Below the pieces are notes generated by a model. That model was given only the letters and a program-made list of their open reading frames with translations. It made no database searches and was not told where the DNA came from. 64,000 nt of DNA from Certhia americana (Eukaryota; Chordata; Aves; Passeriformes; Certhiidae). The position numbers and the translations under genes are program-made. The stretch spans positions 32,777,818 through 32,841,817 of the forward strand of contig CM031878.1 in NCBI GenBank assembly GCA_018697195.1. The letters are read 5' to 3'. The first letter of the stretch is position 1. Every line of letters starts with the position of its first letter. Of this stretch, positions 46,113-58,789 are shown piece by piece.

Positions 46113-47541
46113 TTCCTTGTGTCCTGCCTTTTACTGGGGGAAGAGGACACCACAGAAGCAGCTTCTGAGAGAGAAAGCTCTTGAACCTTCCACTATGTCC
46201 AGCAGAGCCAGTCTCTGAAGGCTCTGACAGTGGACATGTTGCTGGCCCAATTAGAGAAAGGTTGGTAATGTCTCTGTGATGACATATTTAAGAAGAAAAA
46301 AAACCTGTGTGCAGTCCTTCTTCTTTTTCAGAGGGATGGGGAGGTGCTGTGGCTGGGGCCCTCCCAGCACCACGAGCGGTCATGTGGCTGCCAGACCCAC
46401 ACGGCCAGGGCCACCACCATGGCTCGTGATTTGCTTTTCCTGCTTAGCCACTTTTAACCAGCCATGCTGTGAGCAGAAGGACAGAAGTGGCAGCAGCAGC
46501 TTCTCCTTTTTGGTGCCCTGCATGAAGAGAGGCACTGAATGGTGCCAGTGCCGCGGTATCTGGCACTGGCCATGTGGCACTGGTGCGGACCACATGGCCA
46601 ACAGCACAGGGCATAGTGAGCAATTCCCTGATACAGAGCCCAGATGGAATCAACATTTCAACACTGGAAAACCTTATAAGAACTTTTCAATGGATAGAAC
46701 TTGAGAACAAACTAACCTGCAGACAACAATTTTCTGCTGAGTCAGAGAAAAAGTGGAAATACTTGAGAACAACATGGCAACACTAAGGTCAGTGAGAGGA
46801 AGGAGGGAGAGGAGGTGCTCAAAATGTTGGAGCTGAGATTGTTCTGCAAGCCGTGGTGAGGACTATAATACAAGAAACTGTTCCCCTGTAATTCCTGAAG
46901 TGAGGTCCACTCACATCCTGTGAGAAAAGGTGCTCATGCTGGAGCAAGTGGATGCTCAAAAGCTGTAATCTAGTGGGAAACTCAAATAGAGAAAGAGGAC
47001 ACTTGCTTCCAAACTAGAACAGCTCATCCTTAAAAGACTACACCCCATGAACCAATGACCCATGTAAAGTAGTTGTGGGAAGACTCTTTGCCTGTGGGAG
47101 GAACTCACGTTGCAGCAGGTTGGGTAAGACTTCTACTCATGAAAATGAAAACCACACTCACAAAGAACTGACTTCTATGAGAAGGACCCCATAGCACAGG
47201 AGAGGAAACCTCCTTTTCCTAAGCAAACTGAAAAAAGATTTGTAGAAATAACAGATTGACTAAAAACCCCATGCTTTGTCTCTCTGTTGGTGAAAAAGAG
47301 GGAGGTGACTGGGGAAAAATGGTGTTCTAAAGGTTTATTTTAGTTGTCATTATTCTTTTTCAATTCTATTAATACATTTTCTCTGTACCATTTAAATGTG
47401 AGCCTATAGAGTGTTTCTTTCCAATTCTTAACTCATGAGCCCTTTGTTTTTTCTTTCCCCCTCCTCTGCTCAACTATAGCAGAGGAGAATGAGTGAATAA
47501 TTTTTTTGTAGGTGCCTGGGTTTTGGCAGTGTCAAACCACC
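46113..47541 (+). repeat. Long solo LTR, copy B
   Basis: Same family as copy A but in the opposite orientation. Shared landmarks in order: ttggtaatgtctctgtgatg (46262), gatgacatatttaagaag, agtggcagcagcagcttctc, the aaggagggagaggaggtgct block (46800), aagcaaactgaaaaaagatt (47222), and ctcatgagccctttg (47430). The end is gtcaaaccac at 47540. Its 5' boundary is less certain than that of copy A, and no target duplication is clear, so it is more eroded. Open frames such as 46276-46704 are LTR sequence, not genes. Confidence 0.72.
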
Positions 47542-48285
47542 TTGCTTCAGGACGGAAGGCTTTAAAAGCAAATAAAACCTGAGTGGGTGAGGATTATGAT
47601 GTAAATTCATCAGGCCATTTCTAATTGGATACAGGTTGCAAGGATTCTCCTGCTTTCAGTGAGCACCAGGGAAAGGCCTCTGGAAACGTCTTCTCAGTAT
47701 AATTCTCTTGCCACTAGAGATCCATGACAAAACCACAAAAAGTGGCAGATTACCACACACTTTGGTTAAAGTTTATCACTAGAGAAAGAAAATTTGTAGC
47801 ATTTGTCCCTCAAAACATGCTTTGTTGATCTTTAATCAGAAGACTAGGAGTTAATCCAATAGGCAATTGTTGGAGAAAGAAGACTTTACAGAAATGTTAC
47901 TCTCCATCAGTATTAGGTCTACAATTCAAATATAAAGATCAGCTGGTTTTCTGTATGTTTCTTTCCAGATACCATTAATAGGAGAAAAAAGATGTCAAAT
48001 TTCCTTCTTGATATAATCCTGGTAGCCTTTTAAATAAAGACTGTGGAAAAACTTCCTGAAATGTAAAACGTTTTTAATCTGTTGAATGTCTAAAGTTGCT
48101 TAGTACCTGGATGAAAAATCCTACCATGTTAAGCAAATTAAAGTCTCTGACAAATGGTAAGCAAATTAAAGTCTCTGACAAATGGTAAGCCTTCAATGGT
48201 GTTTAAAAGCCCCCCCAACATATTCAGCCAGGATGCACCTCAGACATAAGTTGTGTAATGCACATAGATAAATGGATCAAATGTT
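47542..48285. other. Intergenic DNA with a short tandem duplication
   Basis: Between LTR copy B and the large CR1. The only structure noticed is the 28-bp duplication at 48130-48185. Confidence 0.5.
48130..48185. repeat. 28-bp perfect tandem duplication
   Basis: taagcaaattaaagtctctg plus acaaatgg occurs twice in a row with no mismatch, followed by the first four bases of a third copy. The perfect identity suggests a recent event. Confidence 0.95.
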
Positions 48286-50890
48286 AGAATCATCAGAGTC
48301 ATAGAATGGTTTGGATTGGAAACTGCCTTAAAGATCCTCTAGTTAGAACTCTCCACCTTCCACAAGATCAGGTTGCTCAGAGCCCTATCAAACCTCGTCT
48401 TTCAGGGGTGGGCCGTCCTCTGGATAACCCATTCCAGTGCCTCACAACCCTCACGGTAAACCATTTCTTCCTAACATAGAATCTAAACCTCCACTCCTTC
48501 ATTTTAAGGTCATTCTCCCTTGTCCTATCACCTATCACTACACATCATTGTGAAAAGTCTCTCTTCAGCCTTCTTGTATGTCCATTTAGGTAGAAGGCCA
48601 CAATTAGGTCACCCTGCAGCCTTCCCTTTTCCAGGCTGAACAGCCCCAATGCTCTCAGCCTGTCCTCATAGGAAAGGTGTTCCAGCCCCATGATTATCTT
48701 CATGCCCCTCCTCTGGGCTTGCTACTGTAGGTCCATGCCATTTTCATGTATGTGCTCAGCACTCCAGGTGGGGTGTCACAGAGCAGACCAGAGGGCCAGG
48801 ATCCCCTCCCTGCTGGTCACACTCCTTTGGATACAGATGTGTCTCTGGGCTGCGAGTATACATTGCCAGGTCATACTGAGCTTCTCGTCCACTACCAACC
48901 CCAAGTCCTTCTCCACCCCACCTGTGTTTGTACTTGGTATTGCACTGACCCAAGTGCAGAACCCCACACTTTGCTTTGTTGAATTTCATGAGGTTCATAC
49001 AGGCCCGCTTTTCAGGCCTGTCAGGTTCCCTCTGGATGGTATCCCTTTCCTCCAGAATGTTGACAGCACCATAAATCTTGGTGTTATCAGCAGCCTTGCT
49101 GGGAGTGCACTCAGTGCACTCATGTCACTGACCATGACACTGATAAAGTTGTTAAATAGAGCTGCTACCAATATGGACACCTGAGGAACACCACTTACCC
49201 CTGGTCCTCACTTGGATTTCAAACCATTGACTGCAACTCCATAAAATTCCTTATCCACTGCGTAGTCCATGTGTCAAGTCCATACCTTTCCAGTTGAGAC
49301 AAGGATGTCATGCATGACTATTTACCGCTTAAAAAAGGAGGTGGTATTTCCCCTTTTCCATTCAGTTGGAATTTCACCAGACACCATGACTTCTCAAATA
49401 TGATGGATAGTTAGCTTAGCTATTTCCTTGGCCAGTTCCATCAGGACATGTATACATATCTCATCAGCTCCCATGGACTTGTGAACCTTCATTTTCCTTA
49501 AATGGTCTGAAACCCAGTCTTTTAGACCAGGCAGTTCTTCATTCTCCCAATCTCTGATTTCACCTTATGCAACTGGAGCATTTACTGGTGAAGATTGAGG
49601 CAAAAAAGCTTGTTGAGTACCTGTTGAGTACTCTGTCCTGGGTAACCAAGTCTCCCATATTCTTTGTGACAGAACTCACATTTTCCTTGGTCTTTCTTTT
49701 ATTGCTGATTTTGTTACTCTTGATGCCCTTGGCCAGATTTTACATCTGTCAATATTTCATAACCAGATCCTTGTCTGTTTGGACTATTTCCTATATTCCT
49801 CCCAGGCCACCTTTCCTTGCCTCTACCATCTGTAAGTTACCTGGGTTTTTAAAAATTTATCCAGGAGGTCCTTGTTTGTTCATGCAGGCTTATTGGTATT
49901 GTTCCCTGATTTTCTGTTAGTAATGATGCATTGCTCTTTAGCCTGCAGGAGATAATCTTTGAATATCATCCAGATCTCCTTAGCCCCTCTTTCCTTCAGG
50001 GCTTTTTTCCACATCACTCTACCAAGGAGATCCCTGAAGAGACCAGAGCTTGTTCTCCTGATGTCCAGGGTAGTGAGCATGCTGTGTGCCACCCTTTCTG
50101 ACCCATGAATCTCAAACTCCACCTTTTCATGGTCACTGTAGTCCAGGCTGCCCTTGAGCTTCACACTCCACTCCAGCCCCTCCTCACTGGAGGAGAATAA
50201 GCATGTATCTCTCCTTGTTGTCTCTTCTATCACTTGGAGGAGGAAGCTGTCATTGAGGCATTCCAGAAATCTTCTGAGTTGCCTGTGCCCCTCTGTCAAC
50301 CCCTCTGTGACAACAGATGTCAGGGTGTTGAAGTTCCCCATGAGGACCAGGGTTTGTGAATGTGTTTCTGCTCCTCTCTTAGAGGGCCACATTGGCTCAG
50401 TCTTCCTGGTCCAGTGGCCTGTAGCAGACTTCCCCAATAAAGTCACCTTTATTCCTGACACATAAGCTCTAAGCTCTTTATCCAGCTCGTGATGGAGCTC
50501 CATGCACTCCAGATGGTCTCTGATATAGAGGGCAAGACTGCCTCCTTGCCACCTCTGCCCGTCCTTCATAAAAAGCCTGTTCCTTCCATTCTAACATTCC
50601 AGTCATAGGAATCATCTCACTATGTTTGTGTGATGTCCGTAAAGCCATAGCCTTGCAGGTGGCCACATGTCTCTAGTTCCTCCTGTTTATTCCCCATGCT
50701 GTCTGCATTAACATAGAGACATCTAAATTGGGCCCCCAGTGGACCTCCACTTTCTGTCTGGAGTGGCTGCAATTCCTTAAAGCTGCCCTTCGGATGCTCT
50801 GCTGTTGATCTCGGTATCCTCTCAAGGATCTGGGCATGTCTTGCTGGCTCTGGCATCTACTTACGCCATGGCAATGGAGCATGATACACA
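48286..50890 (-). repeat. Large CR1 LINE copy, internally shortened and inactive
   Basis: On the minus strand the copy runs from the ORF2 endonuclease (FRCLYVNADSMGNKQEELET near 50.72 kb, then GGSLALYIRDHLE and LVLMGNFNTL) through RT remains (NLMKFNKAKCGVLHLGQCNT near 48.95 kb) to a CR1 3' UTR. That UTR reads aatcatcagagtcatagaat on the plus strand at 48286. At the FADD catalytic motif the sequence reads AADN (about 49.1 kb), and frameshifts divide the ORF. At 2.6 kb it is shorter than a full 4-5 kb CR1, with the first ORF and part of the RT missing. Confidence 0.9.
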
Positions 50891-52771
50891 GTTTGGGGGT
50901 TTTTTGTTGTTCAAAAATTCATATCGTTCTTCCACTCAGGAGACTGACTGTATACGCAGCACTGCTAAACTGTTAGCCCTGCTGGGAAACAATCACCACG
51001 GATAACAATCCAGGTGATTGCTGCCTACCCTCCACCCCTTGCTGCCTGCCTATAGCTGGCACTGCCACCTGGCTGGTGCCTACCTCAGCCCCAGCCTGGG
51101 GACTCCAGGTAGGAGCTTGTAGCAGGCCATCTGTGTCTTTAGAACCATACCCTCCAACACTCTGTGGTTTTACTAACCCAAACCAACACTTGCATGACTG
51201 CTGCTATAGAAAAGGCTTTAGTTACTATAAAACCAGCTGGCCAGACAGGAAAAGTGAACATGCGGAGCTCCACAAGCTGAAGAAATCGAACTTAGAATAG
51301 TTCTTTGCCTTACAAATTGAAGGACTTCATGTTGTTAAGGCATTTATAATGTCTCTGGCTCTCCCTCCCATGAATGCTCTATGCTTAAAAATGCAGAAAG
51401 TCATTCACCTCTTTTTAAACAGAGGCACTTGATAGCAACTACTTTCTCTGTACTAAGGTAGCTGCTTCCATGTAGCTCATGGAAACTGGATTGCCTTTGG
51501 GATTTTCTGTCAAATCTGAGTGAAATTAGCCAATGATCAAAATACAAGAATATGTCATCACTGGAAGAGGCAGGCATCCTATCACATTTTACAAGGAAAT
51601 CTTATCGGACTTTTAAAGGAAAGAGGGATAACTGAGATACAGGGAAAACTGTTTCTGTTGATCCCCTGTTGTTTTGACTGCAACAGACTTTACCTTCTGG
51701 ATATTTCTGCATTACACTTTGGAGGACTGAGGTAATTGTCTAAAATCTGCAATTACTATTCAACAGGATGCATTTTGTCTTTTTTTCCCTACAGCACTAC
51801 AATGAATTTGTACTTCTGTACTGTCTTCCTAGCCCTTTTGTTCATGAAGAAGTACTGCACAAATTATACCCGTGTGTAGTTTTAATCTTCCGTTGGCACT
51901 AATGGATTTATCTTGCTTTTAGTTCTCTTTATGCGGTCTCTGAAAGCAACAGTCCAGCAAGTAAGACACGAAGTCACTCTTTTAGGCTCATTCTTCACAC
52001 ATCTACTTCCACTGTGAAGTCCATGGAGATTTTGATATTACTGAGGGCAAGGCCAGTCCTGTAGACACTGTTCAGACTGTGAAATAAGATATCTTGCTTA
52101 ACTCAGGGTGCACTATAAAATTAAGGGAATGCAGACTCCAGTAGGAGTAATGCAGACCAGTTAAAAGGAACAAAGAACTGTAGACCTGATAGAAATAAGA
52201 CAAGGGACTGTGTTACGAAGAAAACTCTTTCTGTTTTGTATTCTCTCTCTGACCTATTTGCAACTACAAGATGATCATCACTCAGGCAGCTTAGCTGTAC
52301 TGCCTGTGACTTTGATCTGAGGGCTTTAGAATGCCCTGTCATTGAAGACTCCTGCCTGAACTTTCCCCATTTGTCCTCCTGACAAAGGCACTGAAGATAA
52401 AGTGAATAGATTGTCCTTTGCAGCTGCTCAAAGAGCATTTCCCCCTTTTTTGTGTGAATCTTATGATTTCCAGTATTGCCCTTGACCCAAATAACTTCCC
52501 GAAGTTAGGAGAATTCACAGCAGTTCTTCAGCTTCAATGACTGAACACTGTTTATACACAGCAGAAATACCTTCCTTCAGACAGTCATTGTCAGTTAGAA
52601 AACTGTACTACGTATTGCTTCAAGTAGGTGTCTCAGGAAGGAGAGATCATCATTCCTTGTGGATTCTCAGCCATTCTGCTGTGGACAGAAAGCTGAAATG
52701 CATGTTAGAGCTTGTGGTTTCAGATTAAAGAAAAATCAGTAGCAGAAATGCTATCAGTCAAGTTGTCACCA
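50891..52771. other. Intergenic DNA, nothing recognised
   Basis: No gene or repeat family identified between the CR1 copy and the inverted repeat around the large gap. Confidence 0.5.
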
Positions 52772-53265
52772 AAACTGTGGGAAAAACAGAAACTCTCCAA
52801 CAACATCTTTTCAGTGTTNNNNNNNNNNNNNNNNNNNNNNNNNNNNNNNNNNNNNNNNNNNNNNNNNNNNNNNNNNNNNNNNNNNNNNNNNNNNNNNNNN
52901 NNNNNNNNNNNNNNNNNNNNNNNNNNNNNNNNNNNNNNNNNNNNNNNNNNNNNNNNNNNNNNNNNNNNNNNNNNNNNNNNNNNNNNNNNNNNNNNNNNNN
53001 NNNNNNNNNNNNNNNNNNNNNNNNNNNNNNNNNNNNNNNNNNNNNNNNNNNNNNNNNNNNNNNNNNNNNNNNNNNNNNNNNNNNNNNNNNNNNNNNNNNN
53101 NNNNNNNNNNNNNNNNNNNNNNNNNNNNNNNNNNNNNNNNNNNNNNNNNNNNNNNNNNNNNNNNNNNNNNNNNNNNNNNNNNNNNNNNNNNNNNNNNNNN
53201 NNNNNNNNNNNNNNNNNNAACACTGAAAAGATGTTGTTGGAGAGTTTCTGTTTTTCCCACAGTTT
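52772..53265. repeat. Perfect 47-bp inverted repeat flanking a 400-N assembly gap
   Basis: Left arm 52772-52818 and right arm 53219-53265 are exact reverse complements and directly abut the N run 52819-53218. Outside the arms, several further bases still pair, with mainly transition differences. The arms could be terminal inverted repeats of a DNA element or the edge of a long palindrome. They could also be a foldback assembly error. The gap length of exactly 400 is probably an estimate or a placeholder. Confidence 0.93.
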
Positions 53266-56211
53266 CAGTGATAATGCCTCCATATTAGCATGCAAAGCCA
53301 AACTTCCAAGCAATAAATTTGTGCCCAAATATTGTCTCACAGCTCCATAGAAAGGCCAGTTTAAATACACTCAATTGATTTCATGTAGTTGTGGTTAGAC
53401 TGGTTTTCTGGTCTAAGTTTTCTGGCCAAAGAAACGTGTTATCTTCTCAGACTAACTCTGCCTCCAATAAATGAGAAACTGGGAAGAAGTACAGTTTAAA
53501 GTAGAAAAATTACTTTTCCTATATGAACTTGACTTTCATGTTATACATTTCTTTCAAATTAGCTGCATATTAAATGAGATTAAAACCAGACAGCCCTGAA
53601 GGAGAGAGGTTCATTGTGTCCCTCCTACCTTTGCAGTTTCTAGCTCTGTGTGGCTTGACAAGCTTCTCAAGGACATCAAATTTTCACTCTGATGCTGACT
53701 CATTGAAGGTCCACAGATCAAAAGTAACAAGGCCTTCAGATGCAGTCAGTCTGGACAAGTTGTTCCTTGTAGCCTGCTGGCAGGCTTTGTGTTTCACAGT
53801 GGGTTTGTGTAGCTTGGAATGTTGAGCAGACCTGAGCTTTCCCCCAGAGCCCTCCTGGAGGTGCAGAGACCTTCACCATTCCTTTCCCATACAAAGAGTA
53901 AACAGAAGGAAATCTGCTGAATCTCAGTATAGAAGGAAAATACAATCCTCAGCTCTTCAGAGGCATATAATGGCGATAAGGAAATTCACCCCATGTGAGC
54001 TTCAAGTGGGAAGACATTTCCTACATTGGTCACAACGAAAGACAAAGTTTCATGTACCTTGGGCTGGTGCAGGAGCGTAGAGAAACACAGAGATTGGTTT
54101 AGGCACCTGCCCTGTATTGGCCAAATGTAATAACTATTTAGGGCACTCTTTATGATCTCTATCACTGCCCTTATTCTTTAACATTCAAAATTGAAATTGG
54201 CCCAGAGGAGGATGCTTTTGTTGCAATGAAGGCCAGCAGGGGTTTTGACTGGAGAACAGCTGCCGTAACGCTAAGTATATATTTGGAACAAGGACACGAT
54301 GAGATGTACTGCCCTGCTTAATGTCCTTGCCTGGCTGTGCCTTGCTCTCTTCCTGCATTAAGGGTTTTATTATATCTCCTTGTCAGTGGAGATAATTGCC
54401 TGCAAATGTCCGCAAGCACACCTGCTACCAGACAATTTGCTATTAAGGTAATTCCAAGAAAATGAAAGCTTCAGCAACCATGCCAGCACCAGTTATTAAT
54501 CCAGATAAGCTACCTTCCATGCACCGAGGACATGACCTGTTTGTGTTTCAGTCCACCTACCTCCCCTGACATTCTGCAAGATTAGTGTGTCTCTGGGAGA
54601 TCACTGTGCCCACATCTTCCTGATTTTGTAGCAGACCTGGTGAGATTTTTTTTTTTCCCTTTCCCAGAAGTGTCTGCTCACAAGGCATGCATGTTGGGGT
54701 CTGTTACTTTAGCAGCTCTAGACAAGTTTGGCACCTAGAAAAGGTGACAAAGTACCTTCATGCCAGTAAACTTCATTCTGTAGTGCAGGAATGGTAAAGC
54801 TCACCAGGCCAGGTGCATGTACATATCGTCACCTTTCTGTTGGTCCCAGACTTTGCACAAACCCACTGTGAAACAACTGAGAATGCCCTGCTTCTTCCAG
54901 CTCCTCTCTGCTTCTTCCATGGTGCCTGGTGGTGCTGCAGAGCTGACATTGCCATTCTATGTTTAGCTGCCAAGTGATACCACAGACAGCTAGAAGTGGT
55001 GTCAGCTGTGGTGCCAGCTGGGACAAACTGGCCTTGCCTGGAGGATGGTAGTGCTGACGCTGTACCTGAAGGAGCATCATGAGGGCATTAGTGCCTTACA
55101 TTGCTTTCTTCTGTAAGCAAAACCCACACTTCTCCCAGGGGTGTGATAGGTTGCAAAAATACAAATACTAATTAAGATGAGAAAAGGTGAAAATGCCAGG
55201 AATACATAAAACAAAGCCTCAAAGAAAGAAACTGAGTTAATGTCATGACTGTTTCATTCTAGGGCTGTGGATTTAGTTGTAGGTGAGGGTCCTGTCTGCT
55301 GCCTGTGTCAAAAAGCCTGAGACCTTCTTGCTCTGAGCATCACCTGCCTCCACTTGCTGGGGTACCAATTGTCACAGAAATCATTTTGGATGCTGGGCAG
55401 CATGAGGAACAGAGAAGATAGGAGTGTAGAGGGAGCCAGCACAGTAAAAACAGGCCTGAGGACAGAGATGATTTGGCTCCACAATGCTTGTCCCAGCTCT
55501 TCTCAGAACAACACCCTGGCATGTTTTAAATAGGTTTATAGCAGAACAGGTAATAATGGTAGGGAAAAGCTGTCCAGGAAATTTCTTTTTGGTAAAGTTG
55601 CATATTAACAATAATGAACCTCTAGCAATTTCTGTTTTCAGTCAGTTTCTGGTAAAAGCTTTGCTGAAAGTTGTTCTTCTGAGTGTTCTTCTGAATTTTA
55701 GGGAATAATTTTTCAAAAATTAATTATATAATATAACAGAAAATGGGTTTACTGATACTTTTGACTGAGGCAAAGATGCTGAATCCTACAGCGTATTAGC
55801 CTGGAACAAGCTAATGTTTCCAACACTCAAATTGATTTTTCTTCAATAATCTTAAGTTTTGTGAACTTCAGTGCAACTCCTTAGAGCTAGTTTTGGCTTG
55901 CAGTATGTCCTCATTCCAGAGGATCAGACTACAATCCCTTAGTCTTGAAAATCCATCTACCAAATCAGAAAGAGTTGGTTGCTGCTGTGAGAGTCAAATC
56001 CTGATCAGCAATGTGGCATGGTATCAAGGCAGGCAGGCAGTACATGACAAGAGCAGGTCCAGATCTTCACAGGGAACTTGACGATTCTGGGAGTGGTTTC
56101 CCTTTTCCCCCTCATACTATTTAGTAACAAAGAATAGGAAATAAGTTGGGGTGAGGAGTGGGCAGTGGGAGGATGTTTTTTCACTGTTACCATACAGTGC
56201 ACTAAACTATT
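53266..56211. other. Intergenic DNA, nothing recognised
   Basis: Open frames of up to 83 codons occur on both strands without family features. No repeat family identified. Confidence 0.5.
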
Positions 56212-56320
56212 CACAGAATCACTGAATTTGTAAGGTTGGAAGGCATCACCAGTGGGCTCATCGAGTCCAACCTCCCTGCTTACACACTGTCCCCTAGAGC
56301 ATGTTACTCAGAGCTGTAGT
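56212..56320 (-). repeat. Short CR1 3'-end fragment
   Basis: Plus-strand text cacagaatcactgaatttgt, then ggttggaaggcatcacc and catcgagtccaacctccctg is the CR1 terminus read in reverse. About 100 bp, 5'-truncated. Confidence 0.85.
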
Positions 56321-58487
56321 CCTTCATTTCACAGCAAAATTAAACTGGGCTGCAGAGAGGCAGGAGGGAAATAAACCAATCATTTGTCCTTTTAGACATA
56401 AATTGTAACTGATTTTTATGTCAGCTTTCCTCCTGCCCTGCTCTCTGGATCACAGTGTCAAATACAAGGTCCAGTGAAGTGGCATGTTTTCCCATGCCAG
56501 ACAGTGCTCACAAACACACCCTCCCACCCACCTCCTCTTCTGCATCCTCTGCCTCAGACAGCGAGCACAAGTCAGACCCGCTCTTTGCCTCTGATACTGC
56601 CCCACTGCAGGCAATCCTCCAACACAGCAGAACCAGCACGTGCAGTTTCACATTTTTAGCAGCAGTTAGTGGAAACTTGTAGCTGAGGGCTGGAATTTGC
56701 TGATCATTGCTGGAGGACAGGCAAAAAGTGTTTGCAAGCAACCCAAATGTTTGTGGGACATTTCATTCATTGTAAAATGGTTGTTCAAACATCCTATTTG
56801 GAGTGCTTTAAACTTACAGGATGCTGTTAACTTCTCTGACTACCCTCATTTAGCTAACAAGAAATGGTTCAGTTTGGGTTTGATGCCTCAGAAGCAATAC
56901 TGTAGATTTAGAACTAATTGCTACTTCATCATGACAAAAAATGTCCTTGTCCACAAAATGTTTATGTTGTTCAAACTGTGATGTGAAAATCGCATAAATA
57001 AGAGATGAAGGGATGAAAAAAATATCTTCAGGACTAAAATCTGTAGTCTAGCTCTCTGTACTCTTTGCAAGTTTCTGGCACAAATACTTATTTCTCTGTG
57101 TGTCAACAGAAAAGGAATTAATTGTTTTAAAGGGAATTTCTGAAGTCTTTCCAGGGAAGTAAAGCTTGAACTCAGTTTTAACATGCACATTGCTTTTCTC
57201 CTTGTCAATAAACACTCCAAATGCAACTACTGTGAAGGAAAAAAAAGTAATAGTGAATGGTTGTTTTCAGCAGTACAGGTAAGGCAGTGAAGTACTTGCT
57301 TGTGGACACATAGTAAGGCAGCTTGCCTTCATTCCCCCAGGCTGAATTGTGGATATATATGTTTGGGTTTTTTTCTCTGTTCAACCCAGTCATATACCAT
57401 CAAGGTACTGAAGGATTTAAAATTCTCCACTTTAACAAAAGTCACTGCAGTTGAGGAAAGAATCAAATGTTAGCAAGCAGTAGGGTAAGAAAATACACAC
57501 TCATAGAGCAAAGTTATGAACACCTCCATGTGTATGTATGCATGTTCACTTCTCAGATAAAGACTAAATGTCTTTTTACAAACTCTCTATCTCCAACCTA
57601 AATTTCAAAACATCCCACATGTGCCTCTGTGACTTGGAGTCTACACCAACTTCGGTTTTTGTAGGATGTGTTTGACCTTGTTGCTTTTTGTTTTTTGGCA
57701 GGCATGAATGCCTCAGGACAATCACCATTCCTAACTCCTAGGCTATCTGCAAGTTTCTTTTGTTTCCAATCTAAAATTTTAAGGCTCTGGTAAGGTTAAA
57801 GATGAATTAAAAGCCTCTCTCCTGAGCTCACACCTTCAGTGCTGGCATCATGTCTCACAAAAAACACCTTAATTCATTGGGGAGGATGACTTCCTGGGGC
57901 TAATATGGGAGAAATATTAAGTAATAATGTCCATGTGCCATGTTTTGTTACTTGTGAAGATGGATTATTGAAGATGGTTGATTAGGGGAAAATTTTAGTA
58001 TTATTGACTTTCTTTAGCTGTAATTTATTGAAGATCACTCTTTTATTTAAATGCATCATTCACACAAGGACAAACTTTAAAAAAAAAAACCCAACAAAAA
58101 AGGAAAAAGCCTACATGGCAAGGACAACAGACTGTGTAGTCTGGATATTAAACAAGGTGTCAAAGTAAAGAATGGCATTCAAAGCATCTTGTGATCAAAT
58201 GTATCAGTAGGAAACGTAAGGGAACTTGATTCTGAACAGTATGACAGGGCTCCAGACATACACAGCTCCAGGCAGTTTGGATTCACATTGGGCAGTAGAT
58301 GAAAAATCCTTGTCTAACAAAATTTTAAACTCACTGAAAGACAGACAATTTCCTTACTCTGTGAATACACAGAAGGTAGCACTGGGACATGGCAAGAGGC
58401 TAGCAGTGCAGCTGGAATGCCAGTAATGATGAGCAGCACTGCAGATCCTCACTCAACTTGGAGAAGGTACTTAAATGTAGATTCCTC
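56321..58487. other. Intergenic DNA, nothing recognised
   Basis: AT-rich sequence without a recognisable gene or transposon. A short A-rich run occurs near 58078-58110. Confidence 0.5.
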
Positions 58488-58789
58488 TGTCCCACCACCC
58501 CCCCACAAGCTGCCAGCCCAGATTTAGGGGGAGTATAGGAAGAGGGGAACTACAGAATAGGGTAGAGAGAGTTACAAAAGAGGCCCCCTTACCCCAGGAT
58601 GTATTCCAAGGCCTTTATTCCTTGAAGGGATCCAGAGTGAGAGAGAGATCACATGGGGGGAGAGGGGTTTTTATCACCTTTGGGGTCAGGGTCAGGTTAC
58701 CTGTCTGATGGCTATAGGTCAGGAGACCAGGGGGCAGGTAACCCAGGCCAGGTTACAGTTTCTGGGGGAGGGGTTTTGGGGGAAAAACA
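58488..58789 (-). repeat. Short solo LTR (about 300 bp)
   Basis: On the minus strand it begins TGTTTTTCCCCC and ends GTGGGACA. Inside are a TATA-like gataaaaacccc (near 58675), then AATAAA at about 58614-58619, then a CT-rich U5-like part. The flanks read ttcctc (58482-58487) and ttccta (58790-58795), a possible 6-bp target duplication with one change. The promoter-then-polyA order is that of a retroviral LTR. No internal retroviral genes adjoin. The upstream boundary could extend further. Confidence 0.6.

Noticed and set aside
46276..46704. 142-codon plus-strand open frame
   Set aside because: It lies wholly within LTR copy B, and its start is shared with the inverse copy A, so it is repeat sequence.
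48690..49184. 164-codon plus-strand open frame
   Set aside because: It is antisense to the CR1 reverse-transcriptase region and arises from it.
52712..53370. Open frames of 149 to 216 codons across the large gap
   Set aside because: They consist mostly of Ns. The symmetrical ends on both strands come from the inverted repeat.
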